Source of the DNA: Flavobacterium aestivum | GTDB lineage: Bacteria > Bacteroidota > Bacteroidia > Flavobacteriales > Flavobacteriaceae | Reading direction: 5' to 3' | Assembly (NCBI RefSeq): GCF_026870175.2 | Contig: NZ_CP113977.2 | Span: forward strand, 2,542,001 to 2,606,000 | Length of the DNA: 64,000 bases | Shown here: positions 53,225 to 60,914 of the stretch, one piece after another | Numbering within the stretch: position 1 is the stretch's first letter | Layout of the letters: every line of letters starts with the position of its first letter | Translations under genes and position numbers: made by a program | The notes under the pieces: generated by a model | What the model saw: the letters and a program-made list of their open reading frames with translations, nothing else | Database searches by the model: none | Told to the model about the DNA's origin: nothing

Positions 53225-53701
53225 TTGAAAGCCGTGGAAAAAAAAGAAACTTCAAGTCTAGTTGATATCAAAAAGTATTTGCCTCACAGAGCGCCAATGC
53301 TTATGGTGGATATGATTTTAGAAATGGATGATGAAAAAGTCGAAACCATTTTTGAAATTAAACCGGATAATATTTTTATAGAGAATGGATTTTTTATCGA
53401 ATCCGGACTGATAGAAAATATGGCACAAACGTGTTCCTCGGTAGTAGCCAAAGATTATTTTATTGACGAGGATAAGAATGATAAAACGGGTGTAAATGTA
53501 GTTGGTTTTATAAGTGGTATAAAAACGCTAAAAGTTCACTCTTTGCCGCAGGTAGGCACTGTTATTTATACAAAAGCGGTATTATTATCAAAGTTTATCA
53601 CTGATTCCTATAGTTTGTGTACCATGAAGTGTCAAACATTTAGAGAAGATGAAGTGCTTTTAGAAGGTGAAATCACACTGTTTATTCAGGAAAATAAATA
53701 A
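53225..53701 (+). CDS. FabZ/ApeI-like 3-hydroxyacyl-ACP dehydratase
   Basis: 158 aa, TTG start 3 bases after the preceding stop (GTG at 53234 is an alternative). Catalytic His21 in KYLPHRAPMLMVD and Glu64 in SGLIENMAQ. Both hotdog catalytic residues are present, unlike the neighbour. Reaction: dehydration of 3-hydroxyacyl-ACP to the trans-2-enoyl-ACP, which adds a conjugated double bond in each cycle. Inside the operon; 8 bases to the next gene. Confidence 0.9.
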   Translation: MKAVEKKETSSLVDIKKYLPHRAPMLMVDMILEMDDEKVETIFEIKPDNIFIENGFFIESGLIENMAQTCSSVVAKDYFIDEDKNDKTGVNVVGFISGIKTLKVHSLPQVGTVIYTKAVLLSKFITDSYSLCTMKCQTFREDEVLLEGEITLFIQENK

Positions 53702-53709
53702 TAGCTAAA

Positions 53710-54114
53710 ATGAAAAAAGACGAAGTTCCCCAAGACAAAGGCAATCTTTCTAATAAAAACATGAAAGAGCTAGTTTATGCCACGGATGAAAATGGTAATT
53801 ATACTACTGCTTTGAGTACCGGTTGGGAACCCAAAACCATTGCACTTTCTAATTCTATTGATGAGATAAGCGAGCGAATTGAAATTGCAAAGTCCAAAGT
53901 GGCAAACAATGAAGTGAGTCCAATTTATTATTATATGGAGTTTTGCAGAATGGATATTGGAGTTCTTTCCAGTTATGTGGGAATGTGGCAATGGCGTGTA
54001 AAAAGACACTTCAAACCCAAAGTTTTTGACAAATTAAGTGATACTATTTTAAAAAAATATGCAGAATCATTCAATATCACTATTGAAGAATTGAAAAATT
54101 TTAAAGCGAATTAA
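53710..54114 (+). CDS. Small conserved protein of the flexirubin cluster, HTH-like C-terminus
   Basis: 134 aa, function not known. The first ~50 residues are polar and probably flexible. Residues ~70-134 (YYYMEFCRMDIGVLSSYVGMWQWRVKRHFKPKVFDKLSDTILKKYAESFNITIEELKNF) have the look of a HTH of the XRE/Cro type: a short helix, SSYVGMWQWRVKRHFKP as a turn and recognition helix, and a terminal FNITIEEL. Stop and next start overlap by one base (TAATG) with the BtrH gene, implying a joint role. It could be a regulator or a structural partner of BtrH. Confidence 0.7.
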   Translation: MKKDEVPQDKGNLSNKNMKELVYATDENGNYTTALSTGWEPKTIALSNSIDEISERIEIAKSKVANNEVSPIYYYMEFCRMDIGVLSSYVGMWQWRVKRHFKPKVFDKLSDTILKKYAESFNITIEELKNFKAN

Positions 54115-55112
54115 TGGAAACAAATTTCACACATCATCAATCAGCTCATTGTGAGAATGGAGTTGCGTCCAATTTGTTAAAGCATAATGGATTAAATATT
54201 AGCGAACCTATGGTTTTCGGGATTGGCTCTGGGCTTTTCTTTGTTTATATCCCTTTTCTTAAAGTAAATTATGCCCCTGCGATCAGTTACAGACCGATGC
54301 CGGGTTTAATTTTTAATAAACTGGCCAAACGTTTAGGCCTTAAAATCAAGAGACAAAAATTTTCTAGTGAAGCCAATGCCATTAAAGCATTAGACGAAAA
54401 TTTAAAAAATAATATACCATCTGGATTACAAGTAGGAGTATATAACTTGACCTATTTTCCAGATGAATACCGTTTTCATTTTAACGCCCATAACTTAGTG
54501 GTTTATGGGAAAACAGAAACAGATTACTTAATTAGTGATCCTGTTATGGAAAACGTAACGACACTAACTCATGCCGAATTGAATAAAGTTCGTTTTGCCA
54601 AAGGGGCTTTTGCTCCAAGAGGACAAATGTATTATCCAATTCAGGTTCCTGCGAATGTAGATTTGAAAGGAGCAATCATCAAAGGAATAAAAAACACTTG
54701 TCGAGATATGTTGGCGCCAATGCCAATCGTTGGAGTGCGTGGTATTCGATATGTAGCCAAGCTGATTAAAAAATGGCCTGTAAAAGAAGGAAATAAAAAA
54801 GCCAATCATTATTTGGCTCAAATAGTACGCATGCAGGAAGAAATTGGTACAGGTGGTGGTGGTTTCAGATTTATATATGCCGCTTTCTTGCAAGAAGCTG
54901 CGGTAGTGTTAGGAAATGCTGAACTGCAAACCTTATCATTAGAAATGACGGCTATAGGCGATTTATGGAGAGATTTTGCAGTAGAAGCTTCTAGAGTTTA
55001 CAAAAAAAGAAGTACGAAAGCTGATGTTTACAATGCACTTTCGGATGAGCTTTTGGCTATAGCTGATAAAGAAGAAGTTTTCTTTAAGAAACTAAAGAAA
55101 GCCATAAGCTAA
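54114..55112 (+). CDS. BtrH-type acyltransferase of the flexirubin cluster
   Basis: 332 aa. Papain-like BtrH domain with Cys13 (SAHCENGVASN), His126 (FNAHNLVVYGKTE) and Asp142 (LISDPV), then the helical DUF4872 half (GGGGFRFIYAAFLQEAAVVLG). BtrH moves an acyl chain from an ACP onto an amine via a Cys thioester. In this cluster an equivalent acyl-ACP to hydroxyl transfer would form the ester between the aryl polyene acid and the dialkylresorcinol. That is an inference, and the LpxL-like enzyme is the competing candidate. Translationally coupled to the HTH-like gene. Confidence 0.85.
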   Translation: METNFTHHQSAHCENGVASNLLKHNGLNISEPMVFGIGSGLFFVYIPFLKVNYAPAISYRPMPGLIFNKLAKRLGLKIKRQKFSSEANAIKALDENLKNNIPSGLQVGVYNLTYFPDEYRFHFNAHNLVVYGKTETDYLISDPVMENVTTLTHAELNKVRFAKGAFAPRGQMYYPIQVPANVDLKGAIIKGIKNTCRDMLAPMPIVGVRGIRYVAKLIKKWPVKEGNKKANHYLAQIVRMQEEIGTGGGGFRFIYAAFLQEAAVVLGNAELQTLSLEMTAIGDLWRDFAVEASRVYKKRSTKADVYNALSDELLAIADKEEVFFKKLKKAIS

Positions 55113-55127
55113 AAAAAAGTTATCCTT

Positions 55128-55880
55128 TTGAAATCCATTATCCAAATATCAAATTTATCTAAAATGTTCAAAGATGCCGAAATGTATTCTTTGGATAATT
55201 TTTCTTTGGATGTAAAAGAAGGAGAAATTTTTGGATTACTTGGTCCCAATGGAGCGGGAAAAACCACTTTGATTTCTATACTTTGTGGATTGATAAAACC
55301 AACTTCAGGAACTTTTGCCATAGATAATTTGACATATGGCAAGAATGCAAATGAAATCAAAAAAATCATAGGTGTAGTACCACAAGAATATGCATTATAC
55401 CCAACCTTAACCGCAAGGGAAAATTTACTGTATTTCGGGAGCATGTATGGTTTAAAAGGGGATAATCTTAAAGAAAAAGTAATAGACAGTCTTGAGTTTC
55501 TTGGATTGTTGAAATTTGCAGACAAGCGTATCGAAACTTTTTCCGGAGGGATGAAACGTCGTGTTAATTTGATTGCGGGAATACTCCATGACCCTAAAGT
55601 ACTTTTTCTTGACGAACCAACAGTTGGAGTAGATGTACATTCTAAAAATGTTATTATTGACTACCTTAAAGAACTCAATAAAACCGGGACAACCATTATT
55701 TACACCTCCCATCATTTGTCAGAAGCACAGGATTTTTGTACCCATATAGCTATTGTAGATAGAGGGATTGTTTATGCCGAAGGAACTCCTAAGGATTTGA
55801 TAACAGCTACTGCAAATGCCAGAAATCTGGAAGATGTCTTTATTTCATTAACCGGAAAAGAGTTGAGAGATGCTATATAA
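55128..55880 (+). CDS. ABC transporter ATP-binding protein
   Basis: 250 aa, TTG start so the first strand IIQISNLSKMF is included. Walker A GPNGAGKTT, Q-loop VPQEYALYP, signature FSGGMKRRVNL, Walker B VLFLDEPTVG, H-loop YTSHHLSEA. Subfamily of ABC-2/drug-type exporters (DrrA-like). Works with the permease that follows, overlapping by 11 bases. In this cluster it likely exports the pigment or its precursor across the inner membrane (inference). Confidence 0.93.
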   Translation: MKSIIQISNLSKMFKDAEMYSLDNFSLDVKEGEIFGLLGPNGAGKTTLISILCGLIKPTSGTFAIDNLTYGKNANEIKKIIGVVPQEYALYPTLTARENLLYFGSMYGLKGDNLKEKVIDSLEFLGLLKFADKRIETFSGGMKRRVNLIAGILHDPKVLFLDEPTVGVDVHSKNVIIDYLKELNKTGTTIIYTSHHLSEAQDFCTHIAIVDRGIVYAEGTPKDLITATANARNLEDVFISLTGKELRDAI

Positions 55881-57153
55881 GCTTTGGATGTCAGTTTATA
55901 AAGAGTTCTTGTTGTTAAAACGAGATATAGGAGGTGTAGTGACACTTTTTTTGATGCCGTTGGTATTAATAATAGTGGTTACGCTCATTCAAGACAGTAC
56001 ATTTAAAACAATAAATGATTCTAAAATACCTGTTCTTTTAGTCGATTATGACAAAGGGAATGTTTCTAAAACGATTTTTGATAACTTACAAAAAAGTGAC
56101 GTTTTTAGTGTTGTTACAGCAATAGATAACCAACCAATTACAGAAACAGTTGCCAAAGAAGCTGTTTTTAAGGGAAAATACCAAATGGCAATAGTTATTC
56201 CGTCACATTTAAGCACGGATTTACAGGCAAAGATTGATCAGAACGTTCAAAAAATTGTCAGTAGCTTAGGTTTTGCTGATTCTTTGGCTACAAAACCAAA
56301 GGCTAAATTGGTTGATCAAAAAGAAGTTAAACTCTATTTTGATCCGGCAGTTCAGTTAAGTTTCAAGAGTGGTGTAATGAATGGGATTGATAAAATGATT
56401 TCCCAAATAGAAACCAAATCTATCTATACTACTTTCCAAGATCAATTAGGCGAGGGAGATACCAGTTTCGAACAAAAAAGTTTTATTAAATTCAAAGAGA
56501 TCGTTCCCAGAATTAACAACAAAGAGAGTATTCCAAATTCAGTACAGCATAATGTACCGGCTTGGACACTTTTTGCTATATTTTTTATAGTAGTTCCATT
56601 GTCAATTAATATAGTAAAAGAGAAAACACAAGGAACTTTTATAAGGTTGCGAACCAATCCTGTTTCTAATACAATCGTTTTGGCTGGTAAAACAGTAATG
56701 TATTCCATCATTTGCTTAATTCAGTTTTACATGATGATTGCATTGGCAGTATTTTTATTTCCTTATTTAGGATTACCGGCACTGAATGTTGAAGGTAATT
56801 TGATTTTGATGAGCATAGTCGCTTTATTTTCGGGATTAGCCGCTATAGGTTTTGGAACATTATTGGGGACTATTGCCAAAACGCAAGAACAGTCGGCTCC
56901 TTTTGGTGCTACCTCTGTAATAATTTTGGCTGCGATTGGAGGAGTTTGGGTTCCAGTATTTGCCATGCCAAAAATTATGCAAGTCATTGCACAATCTTCG
57001 CCAATGAACTGGGGGTTAGAAGCTTTTTATGATGTACTTTTGCGCAACGGAACATTTTGGGACTTAATTCCGGAATTATTTTTATTATTTTTATTTTTCA
57101 TAGTTACCACAACCTTAGCATTGCTGTATGATAAGAAGAAAAGAGCTGTATAA
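55870..57153 (+). CDS. ABC-2 type transporter permease
   Basis: 427 aa. One N-terminal helix (~22-40), a ~200-residue periplasmic domain (FDNLQKSDVF to PNSVQHNVP), then five or six helices from ~225 to 420, including the ABC-2 signature area GTFIRLRTNPVSNTIVLAGK and VPVFAMPKIMQVIAQSSPMNWGLEAFYDV. Same arrangement as DrrB/YhgE-type permeases. Forms the channel with the ATPase encoded immediately upstream. The end overlaps the thioesterase start by 26 bases. Confidence 0.92.
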   Translation: MLYKLWMSVYKEFLLLKRDIGGVVTLFLMPLVLIIVVTLIQDSTFKTINDSKIPVLLVDYDKGNVSKTIFDNLQKSDVFSVVTAIDNQPITETVAKEAVFKGKYQMAIVIPSHLSTDLQAKIDQNVQKIVSSLGFADSLATKPKAKLVDQKEVKLYFDPAVQLSFKSGVMNGIDKMISQIETKSIYTTFQDQLGEGDTSFEQKSFIKFKEIVPRINNKESIPNSVQHNVPAWTLFAIFFIVVPLSINIVKEKTQGTFIRLRTNPVSNTIVLAGKTVMYSIICLIQFYMMIALAVFLFPYLGLPALNVEGNLILMSIVALFSGLAAIGFGTLLGTIAKTQEQSAPFGATSVIILAAIGGVWVPVFAMPKIMQVIAQSSPMNWGLEAFYDVLLRNGTFWDLIPELFLLFLFFIVTTTLALLYDKKKRAV

Positions 57154-57577
57154 AGAGGCAACTGATTTGACTGTGTCACAAGAGATCCGAGTGCGGTTTA
57201 ATGAAACTGATCCGCTAGGAATAGTGTGGCACGGGTATTATATTACTTATTTTGAAGACGGGAGAGAAGCCTTTGGTCGTCATCATGGGATTTCCTATTT
57301 GGATATTGCTCGTAGTGGTTATACAACTCCAATCGTAAAATCTACCTGTGAGCATAAATTATCTTTGCGTTATGGTGATGTGTTTCGTATAGAAACAACT
57401 ATTGTTGATACGCCAGCGGCAAAAATGATTTTTAGATATACCATATTCGATGCCAAAAACGAAATTGCCTGTACCGGAGAAACCGTTCAGGTGTTTCTGG
57501 ACAAAGATGGAGAATTAATGCTAACCAATCCTCCGTTTTTTGAAGAGTGGAAACGAAAAGTGGGTTTGATAAAATAG
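57128..57577 (+). CDS. 4HBT-type acyl-ACP/CoA thioesterase
   Basis: 149 aa single hotdog: VRFNETDPLGIVWHGYYITYFEDGREAFGRHHGISYLD has the 4HBT Asp and the 'DPLGIVWHGYYxxYFE' motif. Aryl polyene clusters carry a related thioesterase thought to release or edit acyl-ACPs (ApeK-like). It overlaps the ABC permease and is 1 base from the next KS gene, so it is clearly part of the operon. Confidence 0.88.
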   Translation: MIRRKELYKEATDLTVSQEIRVRFNETDPLGIVWHGYYITYFEDGREAFGRHHGISYLDIARSGYTTPIVKSTCEHKLSLRYGDVFRIETTIVDTPAAKMIFRYTIFDAKNEIACTGETVQVFLDKDGELMLTNPPFFEEWKRKVGLIK

Positions 57578-57578
57578 A

Positions 57579-58709
57579 ATGATAAAAGAAGTATATATAA
57601 CCGAAACAAATTGTATTACACCTATTGGGTTTGATGTGACTACTAATGTGACAAACATTGGTAATGCCGTTTCCGGTATTCAATTGCACAATGAGCCTAA
57701 GTTGTTAGATGCACCATTTTATGCTTCTATTATTAATGATGAAGATTTAGATTTGGCTTTCGCCAAAGTGACTTCGGCAAAGAGTTATTCCAGATTAGAA
57801 AAAATGATGATTTTGGCTTTAGAACCAATCATTAAAAAGTCCAAAGTTGTTTTGAATGAACGAACGGCTTTCATTCTTTCTACCACAAAAGGAAATGTTA
57901 CGGCTTTAGAAAACGAAAATATAGATTCAGCCTATTTACATCAATTGGCTAAAACGATAGCTGATTTTTTTGCATTTAAGACAGAACCTATAGTGGTTTC
58001 TAATGCATGTGTATCTGGGGTATTAGCGGTTTCGGTGGCTAAAAGATTAATTCAGGCAGATGCATATGATAATGCATTTTTAGTGGCTGGAGATGAAGTT
58101 TCGAAGTTTGTTTTATCGGGATTCAATTCTTTTCAGGCAATGAGTGATTTGCCATGTAAACCGTATTCAATAAATAGAACAGGAGTAACCTTAGGAGAAG
58201 CTGCAGCTGCGGTTTTGGTTTCTTCGAATAAAGATAATGCCAAAGTAAAAGTTATAGGAGATGGTTCCATTAATGATGCGAATCATATTTCCGGACCATC
58301 CAGAACAGGAGAAGGACTTTTTAGAAGTATTCAGAATGCTTTGGCGGAAGCCCAAATGAACAGTAATCAAGTTGATTATATTTCGGCACATGGTACTGCA
58401 ACTCCTTTTAATGACGAAATGGAAGCCATAGCTCTAAACAGGTTAGGGCTTGAAAATGTACCATTAAACAGTCTGAAAGGATTTTATGGACATACATTGG
58501 GTGCTTCTGGATTGTTGGAGACCGTTATTGGGATTCAATCGGTAGAAGAGAGTAAATTGTTTGTTTCATTAGGTTTTGATACCATTGGAGTAAGTCAGCC
58601 TATTCGTGTTATAGAAAAAAATGAGGATAAAAATATTCAGTTTTTTCTAAAAACAGCATCGGGTTTTGGAGGTTGTAATACCGCGGTTTTATTCGAAAAA
58701 GTAAACTAA
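57579..58709 (+). CDS. Beta-ketoacyl-ACP synthase (active KS)
   Basis: 376 aa, slightly short for FabF. Full triad: Cys144 (SNACVSGVLAVS), His271 (ISAHGTATPFNDE), His305 (FYGHTLGASG), and C-terminal GFGGCNTAVLF. The N-terminal portion is more diverged than in the KS at 48.1 kb. Condensing enzyme of the cluster; which chain (polyene or the dialkylresorcinol acyl tails) it builds cannot be told. Stop overlaps the next gene by one base (TAATGG). Confidence 0.9.
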   Translation: MIKEVYITETNCITPIGFDVTTNVTNIGNAVSGIQLHNEPKLLDAPFYASIINDEDLDLAFAKVTSAKSYSRLEKMMILALEPIIKKSKVVLNERTAFILSTTKGNVTALENENIDSAYLHQLAKTIADFFAFKTEPIVVSNACVSGVLAVSVAKRLIQADAYDNAFLVAGDEVSKFVLSGFNSFQAMSDLPCKPYSINRTGVTLGEAAAAVLVSSNKDNAKVKVIGDGSINDANHISGPSRTGEGLFRSIQNALAEAQMNSNQVDYISAHGTATPFNDEMEAIALNRLGLENVPLNSLKGFYGHTLGASGLLETVIGIQSVEESKLFVSLGFDTIGVSQPIRVIEKNEDKNIQFFLKTASGFGGCNTAVLFEKVN

Positions 58710-59326
58710 TGGAAGCAAACAAAACCTATATAAAATCCTTTTGCAGCATTCAGAACAACAAAGTTTCACTGAATGGAGAAGTTGTTTTTAGCACTGAACC
58801 AACTGTGTTTTCTGATTTTTCAAAGAAAACATACCAGCATTTGGAAATGAATTATCCCAAGTTTTTTAAAATGGATAATTTAAGTAAATTGGCTTTCTTG
58901 GGGGCAGAACTACTTTTGCAAACAGAAGGTGATACCACAAAAGAAAATAATACAGCACTAGTATTTGCCAACAAATCGTCAAGTTTGGATACGGATGTAA
59001 AATATCAAAATTCAATTTCGGATTCAGGGAATTATTACCCAAGTCCAGCGGTTTTTGTCTATACGCTGCCTAATATTTGTTTAGGGGAAATTAGTATTAA
59101 GCATCAACTAAAAAGCGAAAATTCTTTTTTTATATTTGCCGACTACAACCCTGAATTTATGGAGAAATACTCCAATATTCTTTTGCAAACCCAAAAGGCA
59201 GATAAAGTCTTATGCGGTTGGGTTGAATATTGCAATGAAGACTATAAAGCCTTTCTGTATCTGATAGATAAGCAAGGAGAATTAGAACACGATCAAGAAT
59301 TATTAAAAAAACTATACAATCAATAA
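58709..59326 (+). CDS. Truncated KS-like / chain-length-factor-like protein
   Basis: 205 aa, about half a ketosynthase. The region SPAVFVYTLPNICLGEISIKHQLKSENSFFIFADYN resembles the Ketoacyl-synt_2 (CLF-like) family, in which a PN-type sequence replaces the catalytic AC; the second half of the KS fold, with both catalytic His, is missing. So it should not condense; it may be a partner of the neighbouring KS. No frameshift is needed to explain the length, and flanking genes are tightly packed, so it is a true short gene rather than a decayed one. Confidence 0.75.
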   Translation: MEANKTYIKSFCSIQNNKVSLNGEVVFSTEPTVFSDFSKKTYQHLEMNYPKFFKMDNLSKLAFLGAELLLQTEGDTTKENNTALVFANKSSSLDTDVKYQNSISDSGNYYPSPAVFVYTLPNICLGEISIKHQLKSENSFFIFADYNPEFMEKYSNILLQTQKADKVLCGWVEYCNEDYKAFLYLIDKQGELEHDQELLKKLYNQ

Positions 59327-59328
59327 TT

Positions 59329-59586
59329 ATGGAAGGATTAAAAGAAGAATTAAAAAGTAAAATCATTGAAGTTTTAAACTTAGAAGATATAGCAATAGCT
59401 GATATAAATAATGACGATGCCTTATTTGGTGACGGATTAGGACTTGATTCTATTGATGCATTAGAGCTTATTGTAATGCTGGATAAAGATTACGGAATTA
59501 AATTAGTTGATCCAAAAGAAGGAAAAACTATTTTTAGGTCAATAGATACTATGGCTGCCTATATCAATGAAAATAGAACTAAGTAA
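59329..59586 (+). CDS. Acyl carrier protein (cluster ACP 2)
   Basis: 85 aa; Ser41 in GLGLDSIDALELIVMLDKDYGIKL is the phosphopantetheine site. Distinct from ACP 1, so the cluster uses two carriers, perhaps one for the polyene and one for the alkyl chains. Starts 2 bases after the truncated KS gene. The following 117 bp are repeat-rich. Confidence 0.93.
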   Translation: MEGLKEELKSKIIEVLNLEDIAIADINNDDALFGDGLGLDSIDALELIVMLDKDYGIKLVDPKEGKTIFRSIDTMAAYINENRTK

Positions 59587-59587
59587 T

Positions 59588-59700
59588 TTTAGATTTTAGA
59601 GTGTAGATTTTAGATTTTTTAGATTTCTAGAGTTTAAACATTTTCTAAAAAAGAAGAATATGTAATCCAGTCATCTAAAAATCTATCAATCCAAAAAGTT
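59588..59700. repeat. Intercistronic TTTAGATTTT repeats
   Basis: TTTTAGATTTTAGA, TAGATTTTAGATTTTTTAGATTT occur at 59588-59630, and the inverse (CATCTAAAAATCTATCAATCC) near 59675-59695, so an imperfect stem can form. Same word family as the other two large gaps of the operon. Confidence 0.7.
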
Positions 59701-59703
59701 AAA

Positions 59704-60906
59704 ATGAAAAAAGGAGTTGCCATAACAGGAATGGGTATTATTTCTTCAATCGGGAATTCGGTTGAGGAGAATTGCAACGCATTACTGAATAATCAGGTAG
59801 GAATTACAACTATCGAAAATATAGCGACGGTACATGTAGATGTGATTAAGGTTGGAGAAATTAAGAAAACCAATCAAGAGTTAATTGATGAATTGCAATT
59901 AGAAAAAGACAATAATTTTTCAAGAACGGCTTTGTTGGGCACAATTGCTGCCAAACAAGCTGTGAAGAATGCAGGAATAACTTCGATTAATGAATACAGG
60001 ACAGGATTGATTTCGGCTACCAGTGTGGGCGGAATGGATATGACTGAGCGCTACTATTACGAATATTTTGATAATCCCGAAGTCGTAAAATACATTAGCA
60101 GTCATAATGCCAGTGATATTACCGATAAAATGGCGCATGAATTGGGGTTAAAGGGAATGGTAACTACCATTAGTACAGCTTGTTCATCTGCTGCAAACGC
60201 AATTATGCTGGGTGCCCGATTGATAAAATCTGGCAAACTGGATCGTGTTATTGTAGGAGGAACGGATGCTTTGTCTAAGTTTACTATAAATGGTTTTAAA
60301 ACGCTTATGATTTTGTCCGATGATTATAATAAACCATTTGACAATGATAGAACCGGTTTGAATCTTGGTGAAGCTGCCGCTTATTTGGTTTTGGAATCAG
60401 ATGAATTAGTCAAAAAAGAAAATAAAAAAGTGTTGGCACGAGTTTCCGGTTACGGAAATGCGAATGATGCTTTTCATCAAACGGCTTCTTCAGAAAATGG
60501 CGACGGTGCTTTCCTGGCAATGGAAAAAGCTTTTAAAATAGCGCAATTGCAACCAGAACAAATTGATTATATCAATGTTCACGGTACTGCAACTCCCAAT
60601 AACGATTTGTCTGAAGGTAGAGCGATAGCCCGATTGTTTGGCGAAAGTAAAGCCCCGGATTTCAGTTCGACTAAACCTTTTACAGGGCATACTTTGGCTG
60701 CTGCGGCTGCTATTGAAGCAGTTTACAGCGTATTAGCCATTCAGAATAATGTGGTTTTCCCAAATTTGAATTTTAAAACACCAATGGAAGAATTTAATTT
60801 GGTGCCACAAACGACTTTAAAACATAAAAATATAGAACACGTACTTTCTAATTCTTTTGGATTTGGAGGGAATTGTTCGACACTTATATTTTCTAAAAGC
60901 GAATAG
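59704..60906 (+). CDS. Beta-ketoacyl-ACP synthase (active KS)
   Basis: 400 aa, full FabF-type length. Triad Cys160 (ISTACSSAANAI), His293 (NVHGTATPNND), His329 (FTGHTLAAAAAIE), and GFGGNCSTLIF at the end. With the following Cys-less homologue 8 bases on it forms a KS/CLF-like tandem, the arrangement of type II PKS and aryl polyene (ApeO/ApeC) systems. The likely polyene-elongating pair (inference). Confidence 0.93.
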   Translation: MKKGVAITGMGIISSIGNSVEENCNALLNNQVGITTIENIATVHVDVIKVGEIKKTNQELIDELQLEKDNNFSRTALLGTIAAKQAVKNAGITSINEYRTGLISATSVGGMDMTERYYYEYFDNPEVVKYISSHNASDITDKMAHELGLKGMVTTISTACSSAANAIMLGARLIKSGKLDRVIVGGTDALSKFTINGFKTLMILSDDYNKPFDNDRTGLNLGEAAAYLVLESDELVKKENKKVLARVSGYGNANDAFHQTASSENGDGAFLAMEKAFKIAQLQPEQIDYINVHGTATPNNDLSEGRAIARLFGESKAPDFSSTKPFTGHTLAAAAAIEAVYSVLAIQNNVVFPNLNFKTPMEEFNLVPQTTLKHKNIEHVLSNSFGFGGNCSTLIFSKSE

Positions 60907-60914
60907 TACCTTAT

